Shown piece by piece: positions 18,447 to 27,225 of a DNA stretch of 64,000 nucleotides. This DNA comes from Curtobacterium sp. ZW137 (GTDB taxonomy: Bacteria > Actinomycetota > Actinomycetes > Actinomycetales > Microbacteriaceae), in assembly GCF_003762905.1 (NCBI RefSeq), contig NZ_RJKS01000002.1:790039-854038 (forward strand). Direction: 5' to 3'. Both the position numbers and the translations under genes were made by a program. Under the pieces are notes generated by a model. The model worked only from the letters and a program-made list of their open reading frames with translations. It had not been told where the DNA came from and searched no databases. Numbering within the stretch: the first letter of the stretch is position 1; each line of letters opens with the position of its first letter.

Positions 18447-19718
18447 TCAGGCGTTCTGGACGGTGCGCTCCGCCTCGGCGGGCCGCTCCACGTCGCGTGC
18501 GGTGGGCAGCGCGAGCACGACCATCAGGAGGAAGAAGACGACCGTCCACCCGAAGTAGTCGAACGAGAACAGCGTGACGAACAGGATCAGCAGGAACGCC
18601 CGCCGGGTGCGGTCGCCCCGGAGGAACGACGTCACGAGGAACCCGACGACGAGCAACAGCCCGATGAGTCCTTCCGTCCCGAGGGTCGTGACGAGCTGGT
18701 TGTCGATGATCCAGAACCCGTTCTGCGGGAAGAGCCCCCGCTGGTACAGCAGCATGTCCGTGCCGTAGCCGCTCCCGAACAACATCTCGAGCGGATCGCG
18801 TCCGAGGAGCGCCGGGACCGCTTCGAACGCACCGGCGCGGTTCGTGTAGGACCCGGAGCCGAGGAGCCGGTCCACCGACGCGCCGAGTGCCGGCCAGAAG
18901 ACCACCAACCCGAGGAGCACCCCGACCGTCACGATGAGGATGCGGACGGCCCGCCCTGTCGCGTCAGAGGTCCAGAGGAGGAACCCGAGCGCCAGGGCGA
19001 GTGCGATCAGGGTGGTACGGCTGCCGGAGAGGAGGACCCCGGCGGACAGCGCCGCACCGATCGTCACGGACAGCAGTCGCGGCCGCTGTCGTGCCGTCGC
19101 GATCAGTGCCACGAAGGCCAGCCCGAGGACGATCGAGTACGGGATGGGGTGGCCGAGCGTGCCGGAGACGCGCAGCAGTGATCCGGGGAGCACGGGGTTC
19201 CGCAGGGACGGTTCGGACCCGTCGGCGTAGAGCCGGTTCCCCCACGGGATCGGGCGGTGCGTCACCGCGAACTCGACGAGTCCGAGGCCGGCCTCGACGA
19301 CGCCGATGGTGATGAATGCGGTGAGGAGCATCCGGCGTTCCCGGGCGGTGAAGCCGCTGACCGCGACGAGTGCCAGCACGGCGAGGACGGCGAGTCGGGT
19401 GAACTGCAGGGTCGCGAAGGACGCGTTCAGGATCGTCACGGTCTGCACGACGACGAGGAACACGACCGCGATGGCGATCACCGGGCCGCCGCGGGCGGGG
19501 CGGCGTCCGCCGGCGAGCAGCCCGATCAGGAGCACCGCCGCGCTCCCGAAGACCACGGCGTCCCGGACGATGGCCGGTGCGGCGGAACCGGCACCGACGA
19601 GGAGCAGGACCAGCGCGAGGACGACCGCGGCCCCGCGACGTGCGTCCACCGGGACGAGCACGATGCCGGTGGCGACTGCGGCGAGCGCTGCGAGGCCGAC
19701 CAGCGCCGCGAGGATCAC
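18447..19718 (-). CDS. O-antigen ligase/polymerase (Wzy/WaaL-like) membrane protein
   Basis: A 423-residue polytopic membrane protein with roughly 11-12 hydrophobic segments and a large periplasm-facing loop in its second half (SGTLGHPIPYSIV, then SGSRTTLIAL, then the NRAGAFEAVPALLGRDPLEMLFGSGYGT loop). This layout and the LSGSRT motif are typical of the O-antigen ligase/polymerase family. The GTG start at 19718 overlaps the flippase stop. With the flippase, BY-kinase and glycosyltransferases it completes a Wzx/Wzy-type system. Polymerase is likelier than ligase in a Gram-positive organism, but sequence alone does not decide. Confidence 0.85.
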   Translation of the reverse strand: MILAALVGLAALAAVATGIVLVPVDARRGAAVVLALVLLLVGAGSAAPAIVRDAVVFGSAAVLLIGLLAGGRRPARGGPVIAIAVVFLVVVQTVTILNASFATLQFTRLAVLAVLALVAVSGFTARERRMLLTAFITIGVVEAGLGLVEFAVTHRPIPWGNRLYADGSEPSLRNPVLPGSLLRVSGTLGHPIPYSIVLGLAFVALIATARQRPRLLSVTIGAALSAGVLLSGSRTTLIALALALGFLLWTSDATGRAVRILIVTVGVLLGLVVFWPALGASVDRLLGSGSYTNRAGAFEAVPALLGRDPLEMLFGSGYGTDMLLYQRGLFPQNGFWIIDNQLVTTLGTEGLIGLLLVVGFLVTSFLRGDRTRRAFLLILFVTLFSFDYFGWTVVFFLLMVVLALPTARDVERPAEAERTVQNA

Positions 19719-20992
19719 GACCGGAGCCGTTCGGCGTCGGTGCAGCCCCTGGCGCTCTGCGCGGTTCCGCTGCCGGCGCCGCTCGGCGCCCGGACGGCCC
19801 GTGCGAGGATGCCCCACTGCAGGACGAGTCCGACGAACTCCGCGATCACGAGCGCTGCCATCGTTCCCTCCGCACCGGCGAGCACGCCACCGAGGACCGC
19901 ACCCGGGATCCCGACGACCGCCGAGGACGCGGCAGCCCAGGTCGAGGCGTCCGCGCGGCCGAGTGCGACCAGCGCGAGGCCGAAGCCGCGTGCTGCGCAG
20001 ACTACCGCGACGAGCAGCCCGGCGATCGCTGCCAGGGCGCCGTCGACGGCGACCACGCCGGTGAAGAGCACGGCGACGAAGGTCGGCATCGCGGCGAGCA
20101 CGAGGACACCGGCTGCTGCCCCGAGACCGATGTTCATCAGCACGACTTGGACGGCCCGTCGCCGTGCGATCACCTGGTCTTCGACACCGACCCACGTCTG
20201 GAGGCGCTGCGGGACGACGGCGAGGAACTGGAGCCCCATCCGGAGCGGCCGGTCCACGGCACTGAAGGTCGCGACGGCCCCGGGGGCGACTCCGGCGAGG
20301 AGCGCTGCCGGGAGCGCGCGGTAGAGGGTGCTGATCGTCCGTCCGAGCATCACGACCGACTGGGAGCGGGCGGTCGACGGTGCCGCGCGGAACGCCGCAC
20401 GAGACGGCCAGGCACGGACGCCGGCAGTCCGAGCGGACAGCAGCACGGTGAGCGCCGCCGCCGCACAGAGTGCGGCTCCGTAGGACTCGAGCGGAGCGCC
20501 GAGCGCGATCGCACCGGCGGCCGAGAGCGCGAGGGTCATGCGCGGGAGCGCCTCCACCAGGAGGATGGTCGCCGGTCGGCCGAGTCCGGTCCAGTACCAG
20601 GACGGACTGAGCGCACCGCCGAGGATGCCGAGCCCGAGCAGGACCGCGGCCGTCCGGTGCTCGTGCGCAAGCGTGCCGCTCGCGACGGCGACCGGCAGGG
20701 CGAGGACCCCGACGGCGACGAGCCGGGAGGCGAGGGCGCGCTCGTAGAGGCCGCTCGCTGCCGCGCGGTCCCTCGACACCTTCTGGGGGCCGACGACGAC
20801 CCAGCCGAGCTCGCCGATGACCGCACCGGCGAGCCCGACGGACAGCGCGACGGCGACGCTCGCCCACCCGGCGGCGCCGTACTGCGACGTGACCGCGGGG
20901 ATGACGACGAGCGGGGCGAGCGAACCGAGGAGTGGGGCTCCGACGTACAGCGCGAGCTGGGCGCCGATCCGGGTGACGCGACGGGCGTTCAC
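19715..20992 (-). CDS. Polysaccharide flippase (Wzx/MOP superfamily)
   Basis: A 425-residue membrane protein with about 12 hydrophobic helices and short polar loops. It starts VNARRVTRIGAQLALYVGAPLLGSLAPLVVIPAV, characteristic of the lipopolysaccharide flippase branch of the MOP exporters. GTG 20992 overlaps the upstream glycosyltransferase stop, and its own stop overlaps the polymerase start. Expected role: moving lipid-linked repeat units across the cytoplasmic membrane. Confidence 0.85.
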   Translation of the reverse strand: MNARRVTRIGAQLALYVGAPLLGSLAPLVVIPAVTSQYGAAGWASVAVALSVGLAGAVIGELGWVVVGPQKVSRDRAAASGLYERALASRLVAVGVLALPVAVASGTLAHEHRTAAVLLGLGILGGALSPSWYWTGLGRPATILLVEALPRMTLALSAAGAIALGAPLESYGAALCAAAALTVLLSARTAGVRAWPSRAAFRAAPSTARSQSVVMLGRTISTLYRALPAALLAGVAPGAVATFSAVDRPLRMGLQFLAVVPQRLQTWVGVEDQVIARRRAVQVVLMNIGLGAAAGVLVLAAMPTFVAVLFTGVVAVDGALAAIAGLLVAVVCAARGFGLALVALGRADASTWAAASSAVVGIPGAVLGGVLAGAEGTMAALVIAEFVGLVLQWGILARAVRAPSGAGSGTAQSARGCTDAERLRS

Positions 20993-22074
20993 CGGGGGCC
21001 GCCCGCGACGAGTGCGGCGAGTCGTCGGGAGAACCGGTCGAACCGCACGGCGACGAAGTCCTCGAGCCGTGCCGCGAGCTGCGCGGTGTGCGCCCGGGCG
21101 CTGTCGGTGGTGAGCGCGTCGAGCTCGATGTCTGCGAGCGCGCTCGTGATCGCGTGTGCCGAACCCGGATCCGTCTGCACCAGCAGCGGGCCGGCGATGC
21201 GCGCGAGTTCCTCCACCGCGGCTGAACGCTGCGTGACGACGACCCGTCCGGCGGCGAGTCCCTGCCAGACCTTGTTCGCGACGACGCTCGTCGCCTTCGT
21301 GGACGACCCGAACACCCCGAGGACGACGTGGTGGCGCTCGACGAGTTCGGCGAGCTCGGACTCGGACACGGCGTCGAGGAACGTGATGCGTCCGCGCAGG
21401 CCGAGCTCTGCGGCGCGCTGTTCGATCGCGGCGCGCCGCACACCGTTGCCGACGAACGTCGCGGTGAAGCGACGGGTGGCGGTGAGCTCGGCGAGGGCGT
21501 CGACGACGAGCTCGGTGCCGTGCAGCGGGATGTAGTTCCCGTAGTAGAGCACGCGGAGCCGGGAGCCCGGTCGGATCGGAGCCGTCGAGCCCGCCCAGGC
21601 AGGCGCGCCGACGGGGAGGTCGAGCACTTCCCGGCCGGTGACCGCGGAGAGCGCGCGCGCTCGGACCGCCGTGTCGGTGACGACGAGGTCCCCGAGTCCG
21701 GTGGCGATCGCGTCCTGCAACGCGAACCGACGGGCACGGGTGCTTCCGGCGGCGACCGACCCCCAGTCCTCGACCGCGGTCTCGTGCAGACCGATGAACC
21801 GGTCGATCACGACCACCGCGCGGCGGAGTCGTCCGACCAGCCAGACGAGCGGCGCGTGCGTCAACCGCATCTCGGCGAGCATGACCACGTCCGCTCCGGC
21901 CGAGGCACGCCACAGCCCGTGGAGGTCCTGCCGGATCCGCCGCAGCCGCGATGACGCCCGGGACTGCGTGACGACCACGACCTCGGCGTCGAACCGGTCC
22001 TGGAACGCGGCGCGCACGCGGGCGTTCCGCGGGTAGGTGACGTCGTGGACGCCGTACTGCACGATCTTCAGCAT
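20989..22074 (-). CDS. Glycosyltransferase (GT4-like)
   Basis: A 361-residue GT-B enzyme starting MLKIVQYGVHDVTYPRN. The donor half has LRVLYYGNYIPLHGTELVVDAL, TFVGNGVRRAAIEQRA and the signature VANKVWQGLAAGRVVVTQRSAAVEE. It is in the same operon as the dehydrogenase upstream (17 bases away) and the flippase downstream (GTGA overlap). It probably adds one residue of the repeat unit. Confidence 0.88.
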   Translation of the reverse strand: MLKIVQYGVHDVTYPRNARVRAAFQDRFDAEVVVVTQSRASSRLRRIRQDLHGLWRASAGADVVMLAEMRLTHAPLVWLVGRLRRAVVVIDRFIGLHETAVEDWGSVAAGSTRARRFALQDAIATGLGDLVVTDTAVRARALSAVTGREVLDLPVGAPAWAGSTAPIRPGSRLRVLYYGNYIPLHGTELVVDALAELTATRRFTATFVGNGVRRAAIEQRAAELGLRGRITFLDAVSESELAELVERHHVVLGVFGSSTKATSVVANKVWQGLAAGRVVVTQRSAAVEELARIAGPLLVQTDPGSAHAITSALADIELDALTTDSARAHTAQLAARLEDFVAVRFDRFSRRLAALVAGGPR

Positions 22075-22091
22075 GGTGATCGGGTCCCGCG

Positions 22092-23360
22092 TCAGAGGAC
22101 GACGACGGAGCCGCCGGCGCCGAGCGTGTTCCGGGTGTCGAGCGTCGGGATGCCGCGGAGCAGCTCGAGGTCGACGCCCTCGTGTTCGGTGAGCACGATC
22201 GCAGCGTGGATCGTCGGGATCAGCGCCGGTGTGAGGTCGGCGCGGATGACCGACGTCGGCCAGCGGTGGTCCTCGACGTGCGCATCGACACCGACGAGCT
22301 CTGCCCCCATGCACGTGAGCAACTCGATCACCCGGGCGGACGGTGCTTCGCGCGTGTCCCCGGAGTTCTTCTTGTACGCGAGTCCCGCGAGCAGGATCCG
22401 CGATCCTCGGACGGGGCGGCCGGCGTCGTTGAGCATGCCCGCGATCCGCTCGACCACGTGGTCGGGCATGTGGTCGTTGACGTCGTTCGCCAGCTCGACG
22501 AACCGGAAGGTGCGTCCGAGCGAGCGCTTGACCTGCCACGACAGGTAGCTCGGGTCCACCGGGAGGCAGTGACCGCCGACGCCGGGTCCTGGCGTGAACT
22601 TCATGAACCCGAACGGCTTCGTCGCGGCCGCGTCGATGGACTCCCAGACGTCGACACCGAGCAGGTCGGCGAACACGGCCAGCTCGTTCACGAGGGCGAT
22701 GTTGACGTGGCGGAAGGTGTTCTCGAGGAGCTTCGTGAGCTCCGCCTCACGCGTGCCGGACACCGGGACGGTCGTGTCGACGAGCGCGCCGTAGAAGTCC
22801 TGCACTCGCTCGAGCGAGGCGGCGTCGATCCCGGAGACGACCTTCGGCGTCTCGACGAACCCCCACGTCGCGTTGCCCGGGTCGATCCGCTCCGGGCTGT
22901 ACCCGAGGTGGAAGTCCCGACCGGCGGTGAGCCCGGAGACGCGCTCGAGGATCGGCAGCACGAGCTCGTCCGTGGTGCCGGGGTAGGTGGTGGACTCGAG
23001 GATGATCGTGCCGCCCGGCCGGAGGTGCTCGGCCAGCGACGCCGCGGACTGCTCGACGTAGCTGAGGTCGGGTGCGGCGTCCCGGAGCGGGGTGGGGACC
23101 GTGATCACGGCGATGTCGAAGCCCTCGACGAGCGAGTCGTAGCAGTCCGTGGCGACGTACTGCCCGGATGCGAGCGCCCTCCGGACCTGGGCATCGGGGA
23201 CGTCCTCGACGTAGGACCGGCCCTCCTGCAGCGCTGAGGACCGGCGGACGTCGACGTCGATGCCGATCACGTCGTAGCCGACCTCGACCGCACGCATGGC
23301 GACGGGCAGTCCGACGTACCCCTGTCCGACGATCACGACGGTCTGGTTGCGAGCTGACAT
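22092..23360 (-). CDS. UDP-N-acetylglucosamine 6-dehydrogenase, WbpA-type
   Basis: A 422-residue nucleotide sugar dehydrogenase. The Rossmann motif VGQGYVGLPVAMRA is near residue 10. The catalytic loop PGPGVGGHCLPVDPSYLSW, the upstream TKPFGFMKF and the C-terminal KKNSGDTREAPS match the WbpA/CapL branch better than UDP-glucose dehydrogenase. It could supply the GlcNAc uronate that the operon at 54-5304 modifies further. ATG 23360 is preceded by AGGAGCC. It is the first gene of the four-gene operon running down to 18447. Confidence 0.87.
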   Translation of the reverse strand: MSARNQTVVIVGQGYVGLPVAMRAVEVGYDVIGIDVDVRRSSALQEGRSYVEDVPDAQVRRALASGQYVATDCYDSLVEGFDIAVITVPTPLRDAAPDLSYVEQSAASLAEHLRPGGTIILESTTYPGTTDELVLPILERVSGLTAGRDFHLGYSPERIDPGNATWGFVETPKVVSGIDAASLERVQDFYGALVDTTVPVSGTREAELTKLLENTFRHVNIALVNELAVFADLLGVDVWESIDAAATKPFGFMKFTPGPGVGGHCLPVDPSYLSWQVKRSLGRTFRFVELANDVNDHMPDHVVERIAGMLNDAGRPVRGSRILLAGLAYKKNSGDTREAPSARVIELLTCMGAELVGVDAHVEDHRWPTSVIRADLTPALIPTIHAAIVLTEHEGVDLELLRGIPTLDTRNTLGAGGSVVVL

Positions 23361-23417
23361 GGGGGCTCCTTCTGAGCGCATCGGGTGGTGCACCGCAAGC
23401 ACGGCCACATCCCCAAT

Positions 23418-23482
23418 CTAATTTCACATGCGAGATATTGCAATGCTTGACACTGAATATTGACATGTTGGACACTGATGAG
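23418..23482. promoter_or_regulatory. AT-rich divergent regulatory region with GATAT-type elements
   Basis: The 172-base gap between the divergent dehydrogenase operon and the lipoprotein gene contains AATTTCACATGCGAGATATTG (23420-23440, split here as AATTTCACATGC and GAGATATTG) and two TTGACA boxes 13 bases apart (23447 and 23460). On the - strand, GCATGTGAAATT resembles GCATGCGAAATT at the start of the 36864-38189 gene. No clean -10 is seen, suggesting activator control. Confidence 0.45.
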
Positions 23483-23532
23483 GCGCGTGCCCCATCGAGC
23501 CGCGCCGATCACACCCGAACCAAGGAGCCCTC

Positions 23533-23958
23533 ATGCGTGCCCGTACCGTCATCGCCGCCCTCGCCGCCACCGTCGCCCTCGCCGGCCTGACCGGCTGCGC
23601 CGCGAGCCAGCCCGACACCGCGAAGCCGACCTCGAGCACCTCGACCGCGCCGAGCGTCGCGAAGACCGTCTACGACGAGTGCGTCGACGGGCAGGCCACC
23701 GTCCTCGCCTCGAAGCTCACGGGCGACTTCTCGCTCGAGGGCGACTGCAAGACCGTGAGCATCGTCGGTGCGGCCAAGAAGGGCACGACGATCACCCTCC
23801 CGGCGCTCGACCTCCTCGTCATCGAGGGCAACGCCACGAAGGTCACTGCGGACTCCGCTGCGAAGATCGTGTTCGCCGGCAACGACAACGTCGTCCAGCA
23901 CGGCGGTCACGCCGAGGTCGAGGACCACGGCACGGGCAACTCCGCGACCGAGCGGTAG
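23533..23958 (+). CDS. DUF3060-like lipoprotein
   Basis: A 141-residue lipoprotein. The signal peptide ends in the lipobox LTGC (Cys22), followed by a Ser/Thr/Pro linker and a compact beta-rich domain (GDFSLEGDCKTVSIVGAAKKGTTITL, FAGNDNVVQHGG) resembling DUF3060. The role is unknown. DUF3060 proteins are abundant in actinobacterial envelopes. It is divergent from the glycan operon and shares its AT-rich control region. An ATG preceded by AAGGAG fixes the start. Confidence 0.8.
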   Translation: MRARTVIAALAATVALAGLTGCAASQPDTAKPTSSTSTAPSVAKTVYDECVDGQATVLASKLTGDFSLEGDCKTVSIVGAAKKGTTITLPALDLLVIEGNATKVTADSAAKIVFAGNDNVVQHGGHAEVEDHGTGNSATER

Positions 23959-23978
23959 GCCCCGGTAGTCTCGACCCC

Positions 23979-25151
23979 ATGCGTTGGTCCCGAGTGAACT
24001 GGCCCGCGGTGGGCTACGTGTCGCTCGAGGACTTCGACGGCCACGCCGAACACCTCGCCCGCCTCCTGGAGGACGCCCCGCCCCCGATCGCCGCTCTCGC
24101 GACGGTCCGGTGGAGCGACTCCCGGATCGCGAAGTGGACCGTCGAGCCGGCGCACCGGCACGCAGCGGCCGAGACCGACGACACCGCTGCACTCCCGGAC
24201 CACGGCGAGCCCGACCCGGTGGTCCTGCACGCGCAGGTCATGGTCCGGAACGACGAGGTGCTCGACACCGCAGAGGGTCTCTGGCGGCGCTGGAACCACG
24301 CGCGCGTCGCACTGCGGTTCGAGGACGCCGTGATCGATCCGACAGTGCTCGAGCCGGAGGCGCTGCTCGCCGGGGACGCACACATCGCCCGTGGAGAGAT
24401 CGAGCACGTCGGTCGGGACGGCTGGGAGCTCCGGCTCCTCGTCTCCCCCGTCGGCGAGGTCGCGATCCGCTTCACCGACGTCACCGTCGAGGTCCGGAGC
24501 GTCAACGAGGAGGACTTCACCGACCTCGAAGCACGACCGGCACGCGGGTGGCACGGCCCGGTGCCGGACGGCTGGGTGGAGTGGGCGGACGAGGTGGTCC
24601 GTGCCGCGGCGTACGGCGACCTCGGCGGCCTGCACCTGGCCGACGACGCGAGCGACGTCGACGACCTCGACCCGCGCTGGGGCTTCGCCCCGCTGCACGC
24701 CGCCGCGTGGTTCGACCGCCCCGAGATGCTCTCCGAGCTGCTCGGCCGCGGCGCATCGATCGACCTGCCGGACTCCGAGGGGCGGACGCCGCTCACGTTG
24801 GCGATCGACCGGGACGCACGGGCTGCGGTCGACGTCCTGGTCGCGTCGGGCGCCGGCCTGGAGGCCCGGGACAGCGACGGCAACACGCCGATCGTCCGCG
24901 CTGCTTGGGGTGGGCACGCGGCGATCGTGCGCAGCCTCGCCGAGGCGGGCGCGGACACCACGACACGGGGGTCACGTGGCGCGACGGTGCTGATCGCCGC
25001 GGTGGACTCCGGGGACGTCGACACGGTGCGCGCCGCGCTCGAGCTCGACGTGGACCGGGACGCCCGGGACGACGAGGGCTCGACCGCCGCGGACCGCGCA
25101 GATCTCCTGCGCGAACCGGCGACGGCCGAGCTGCTGGCGTCGGGTTCCTAG
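23979..25151 (+). CDS. Ankyrin-repeat protein with unknown N-terminal domain
   Basis: A 390-residue soluble protein without a signal peptide. The first 220 residues form an acidic domain I do not recognise. About residues 220-385 hold four ankyrin repeats (GFAPLHAAAWFDRPEMLSELL, GRTPLTLAIDRDARAAVDVL, GNTPIVRAAWGGHAAIVRSL, GATVLIAAVDSGDVDTVRAAL). Ankyrin arrays bind protein partners. The N-terminal part could be an immunity or sensor module, but nothing shows this. The stop overlaps the convergent GH1 stop (CTAG). Confidence 0.8.
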   Translation: MRWSRVNWPAVGYVSLEDFDGHAEHLARLLEDAPPPIAALATVRWSDSRIAKWTVEPAHRHAAAETDDTAALPDHGEPDPVVLHAQVMVRNDEVLDTAEGLWRRWNHARVALRFEDAVIDPTVLEPEALLAGDAHIARGEIEHVGRDGWELRLLVSPVGEVAIRFTDVTVEVRSVNEEDFTDLEARPARGWHGPVPDGWVEWADEVVRAAAYGDLGGLHLADDASDVDDLDPRWGFAPLHAAAWFDRPEMLSELLGRGASIDLPDSEGRTPLTLAIDRDARAAVDVLVASGAGLEARDSDGNTPIVRAAWGGHAAIVRSLAEAGADTTTRGSRGATVLIAAVDSGDVDTVRAALELDVDRDARDDEGSTAADRADLLREPATAELLASGS

Positions 25152-26341
25152 TCGGCCTGGGACTCGAGGGCGTTCGCCGTCGCGACACCGCCATACCAGT
25201 GCGCGGACGGCTTCGGGGTGCGCTCGAACGTCACCGGGTCCCAGGACACCAGCCCGAAGGTCGGCCGGAAGCCGGACGCCCACTCGTAGTTGTCGAGGAG
25301 GGACCAGTGCTGGTAGCCGAGCACGTCGATGCCGTCCTCGATGCAGCGGTGGATCCCCTCGAGGGCACCCTGCGTGTAGGCCTGGCGGCGGGTGTCGTCG
25401 GCGGTGGCGATGCCGTTCTCGGTGATCATCAGCGGCACGTGGCCGGAGAGTTCCCACGCGCTGCGGAGACCGTCGGCCGAGGCTTCCGGGTAGAACTCCC
25501 AGCCCGTGAGGGTGGTCTCGACGTCGTCCCGGACGGGGAGCGGACCGTTGGGGCCGATGAACGTCCGGGTGTACGCCTGGACACCGAGGAAGTCGTCACC
25601 CGCGGCGTTCTCCAGGTACCAGTCGTCGCGCGGGTAGCCGTACTCGCGGAGCATCTCCTCGGAGCCGGGCTCACCCGACGCCTTGAACGCCTGCGTCGCG
25701 ATGGTCCAGCCCGACTTGATGCCGTCCACCTGCGACAGGACCTCGCGGGAGCGCTTGTGCGACGCGAGGAGTGCGTCGGCCACCCCGAGGTCCGGGTTCG
25801 GCAGGCCGAAGGCGACCAGGTTCGCGGCGTCCTCGCCACCCGCGAGCATCGCCGCGATGTTCGGCTCGTTGATCGTGCAGACGTAGCGGACGCCGTCCTG
25901 GACGACGGGGAGCGCGGCTTCGGTGTACCGGGCGAACAGGTCCGCCGCGTCGGGGGCGCGCCAGAAGCCGTCGCGCTCGAACCAGCGCGGCACGGTGAAG
26001 TGCATGAGCGTGACGATCGGCTCGATGCCGAACTCGTGGCACGTCTCCACCATGCGCCGGTAGTGGTCGACCTCGGCGCGGCTGACGAACCCGCGCTCGG
26101 GCTCGATGCGCGCCCACTCGATGCTGAAGCGGTAGGAGTTCAGCCCGAGCTCGGCCGCGATGCGGATGTCCTCGCGGTAGCGGTGGTAGCTGTCCGCGGC
26201 GTCGCCGGACGGCTCGACGATCGTGGTGTCCGGCTCGTGCTCGTGCACCCACCAGTTGCTGTTGACGTTGTTGCCCTCGATCTGGTGGGCAGCGGTGGCC
26301 GCGCCCCAGAGGAAACCGTCGGGGAAGCTGAGCGTGGTGAT
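25148..26341 (-). CDS. GH1 beta-glucosidase with apparent ATC start
   Basis: A GH1 glycosidase of about 397 residues. The conserved N terminus (SFPDGFLWGAATAAHQIEG), the acid/base TINEPN (Glu near 154) and the nucleophile ITENG (Glu near 307) are intact, as is DNYEW. It hydrolyses beta-linked glucosides or related sugars in the cytoplasm. There is no ATG, GTG or TTG in frame near the N terminus. Two ATC codons (26344 and 26341) follow AGGA at spacings of 3 and 6. I place the start at ATC 26341. A CTG at 26356 is the alternative. Last gene of the LacI-controlled operon. Confidence 0.85.
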   Translation of the reverse strand: MTTLSFPDGFLWGAATAAHQIEGNNVNSNWWVHEHEPDTTIVEPSGDAADSYHRYREDIRIAAELGLNSYRFSIEWARIEPERGFVSRAEVDHYRRMVETCHEFGIEPIVTLMHFTVPRWFERDGFWRAPDAADLFARYTEAALPVVQDGVRYVCTINEPNIAAMLAGGEDAANLVAFGLPNPDLGVADALLASHKRSREVLSQVDGIKSGWTIATQAFKASGEPGSEEMLREYGYPRDDWYLENAAGDDFLGVQAYTRTFIGPNGPLPVRDDVETTLTGWEFYPEASADGLRSAWELSGHVPLMITENGIATADDTRRQAYTQGALEGIHRCIEDGIDVLGYQHWSLLDNYEWASGFRPTFGLVSWDPVTFERTPKPSAHWYGGVATANALESQAD

Positions 26342-26352
26342 GATGGGTCCTT

Positions 26353-27225
26353 TCAGTGCTTCGCCAAGAACGCATCGAAGACGGCGACCGTCCCGAGCGG
26401 GTTCTCGACCTGGGGGCCGTGGTAGCTCTCCGGGATCACGACGTACTCGGCGCCGGTGTCCTCGGCCATCGCGCGTTGCCACGGGATCGGCCAGGCGCCG
26501 TCCCACTCGCCGTGCGTGACGAGCACCGGGAGGCCGGTGGCGCGGAGTTCGGCGGACGCGTCGGTGTGGTCCTCGAGGATGTGGCCGCCGGCGGTGACGC
26601 TGAGCGGGCTCGTGGCGTCGAACCGCTCACGGACCATGCGGACGTCGTCCGGGAGCTCCTCGTCCGGGCGTCCGGCCCAGAGCGGGTTCGTCGCGTCGAA
26701 CAGGGTGCGGTTGTTCCCGCCGGTGTCGTGCATGATCGTCAGCTCGGTGACCTTGCGGTACGGCCAGCCGTACGGGCCGGAGCAGAACTGCACGACGTCG
26801 CGGAAGGCGCTCGGGTCCTGGATCGCAGCCGCACGGACGATGACGCCGCCGAGGGAGTGCCCGATGAGGTGCACGGGCGCCCCGTCGTCGAGCAGCCGTG
26901 CGACGCGCACGACGTCGGCGGCCTCTGCCTCGAGCGCGTAGTCCCGCGGCTCCGCCGGAGCTGCCGAATCGGCCTGACCGCGACGGCTGATCGCCACCGC
27001 GGTCCAGCCGGCATCGCGGAGGAGCGGCATGAACGTGCGCCAGTCCTCCTTCGAGCCGGTGTACCCGGGGACGATCAGCACGGTGCCCTTGCTCGCGCCG
27101 TCCGGGACGACGCGGTACGCGGTCAGCCGACCGATCGGCAGGTCGATGCCGACGACGTCGACGCCGTCCGGGGTGGGCAGGTGCCCGAAGGACGGGACCG
27201 CCTCGAAGTCGTGCAGCGTGGTCAA
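26353..27225 (-). CDS. Alpha/beta hydrolase
   Basis: A 290-residue alpha/beta hydrolase. The nucleophile elbow GHSLGG (near residue 126) and oxyanion region VPGYTGSKEDW are clear, and the late segments THGEWDGAWPI and SYHGPQ fit the acid and histidine loops. No signal peptide is present. It starts with TTG 27225, overlapping the ABC ATPase stop (TTGA) after GGAGGG. Located between a transporter and a glucosidase, it may deacylate imported acylated glycosides. That role is inferred from context. Confidence 0.85.
   Translation of the reverse strand: MTTLHDFEAVPSFGHLPTPDGVDVVGIDLPIGRLTAYRVVPDGASKGTVLIVPGYTGSKEDWRTFMPLLRDAGWTAVAISRRGQADSAAPAEPRDYALEAEAADVVRVARLLDDGAPVHLIGHSLGGVIVRAAAIQDPSAFRDVVQFCSGPYGWPYRKVTELTIMHDTGGNNRTLFDATNPLWAGRPDEELPDDVRMVRERFDATSPLSVTAGGHILEDHTDASAELRATGLPVLVTHGEWDGAWPIPWQRAMAEDTGAEYVVIPESYHGPQVENPLGTVAVFDAFLAKH

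Noticed and set aside
18447-21737. A single 1096-residue protein
   Set aside because: Only the C-terminal 423 residues are real (polymerase/ligase). The upstream part is a frame shadow of the flippase and glycosyltransferase genes.
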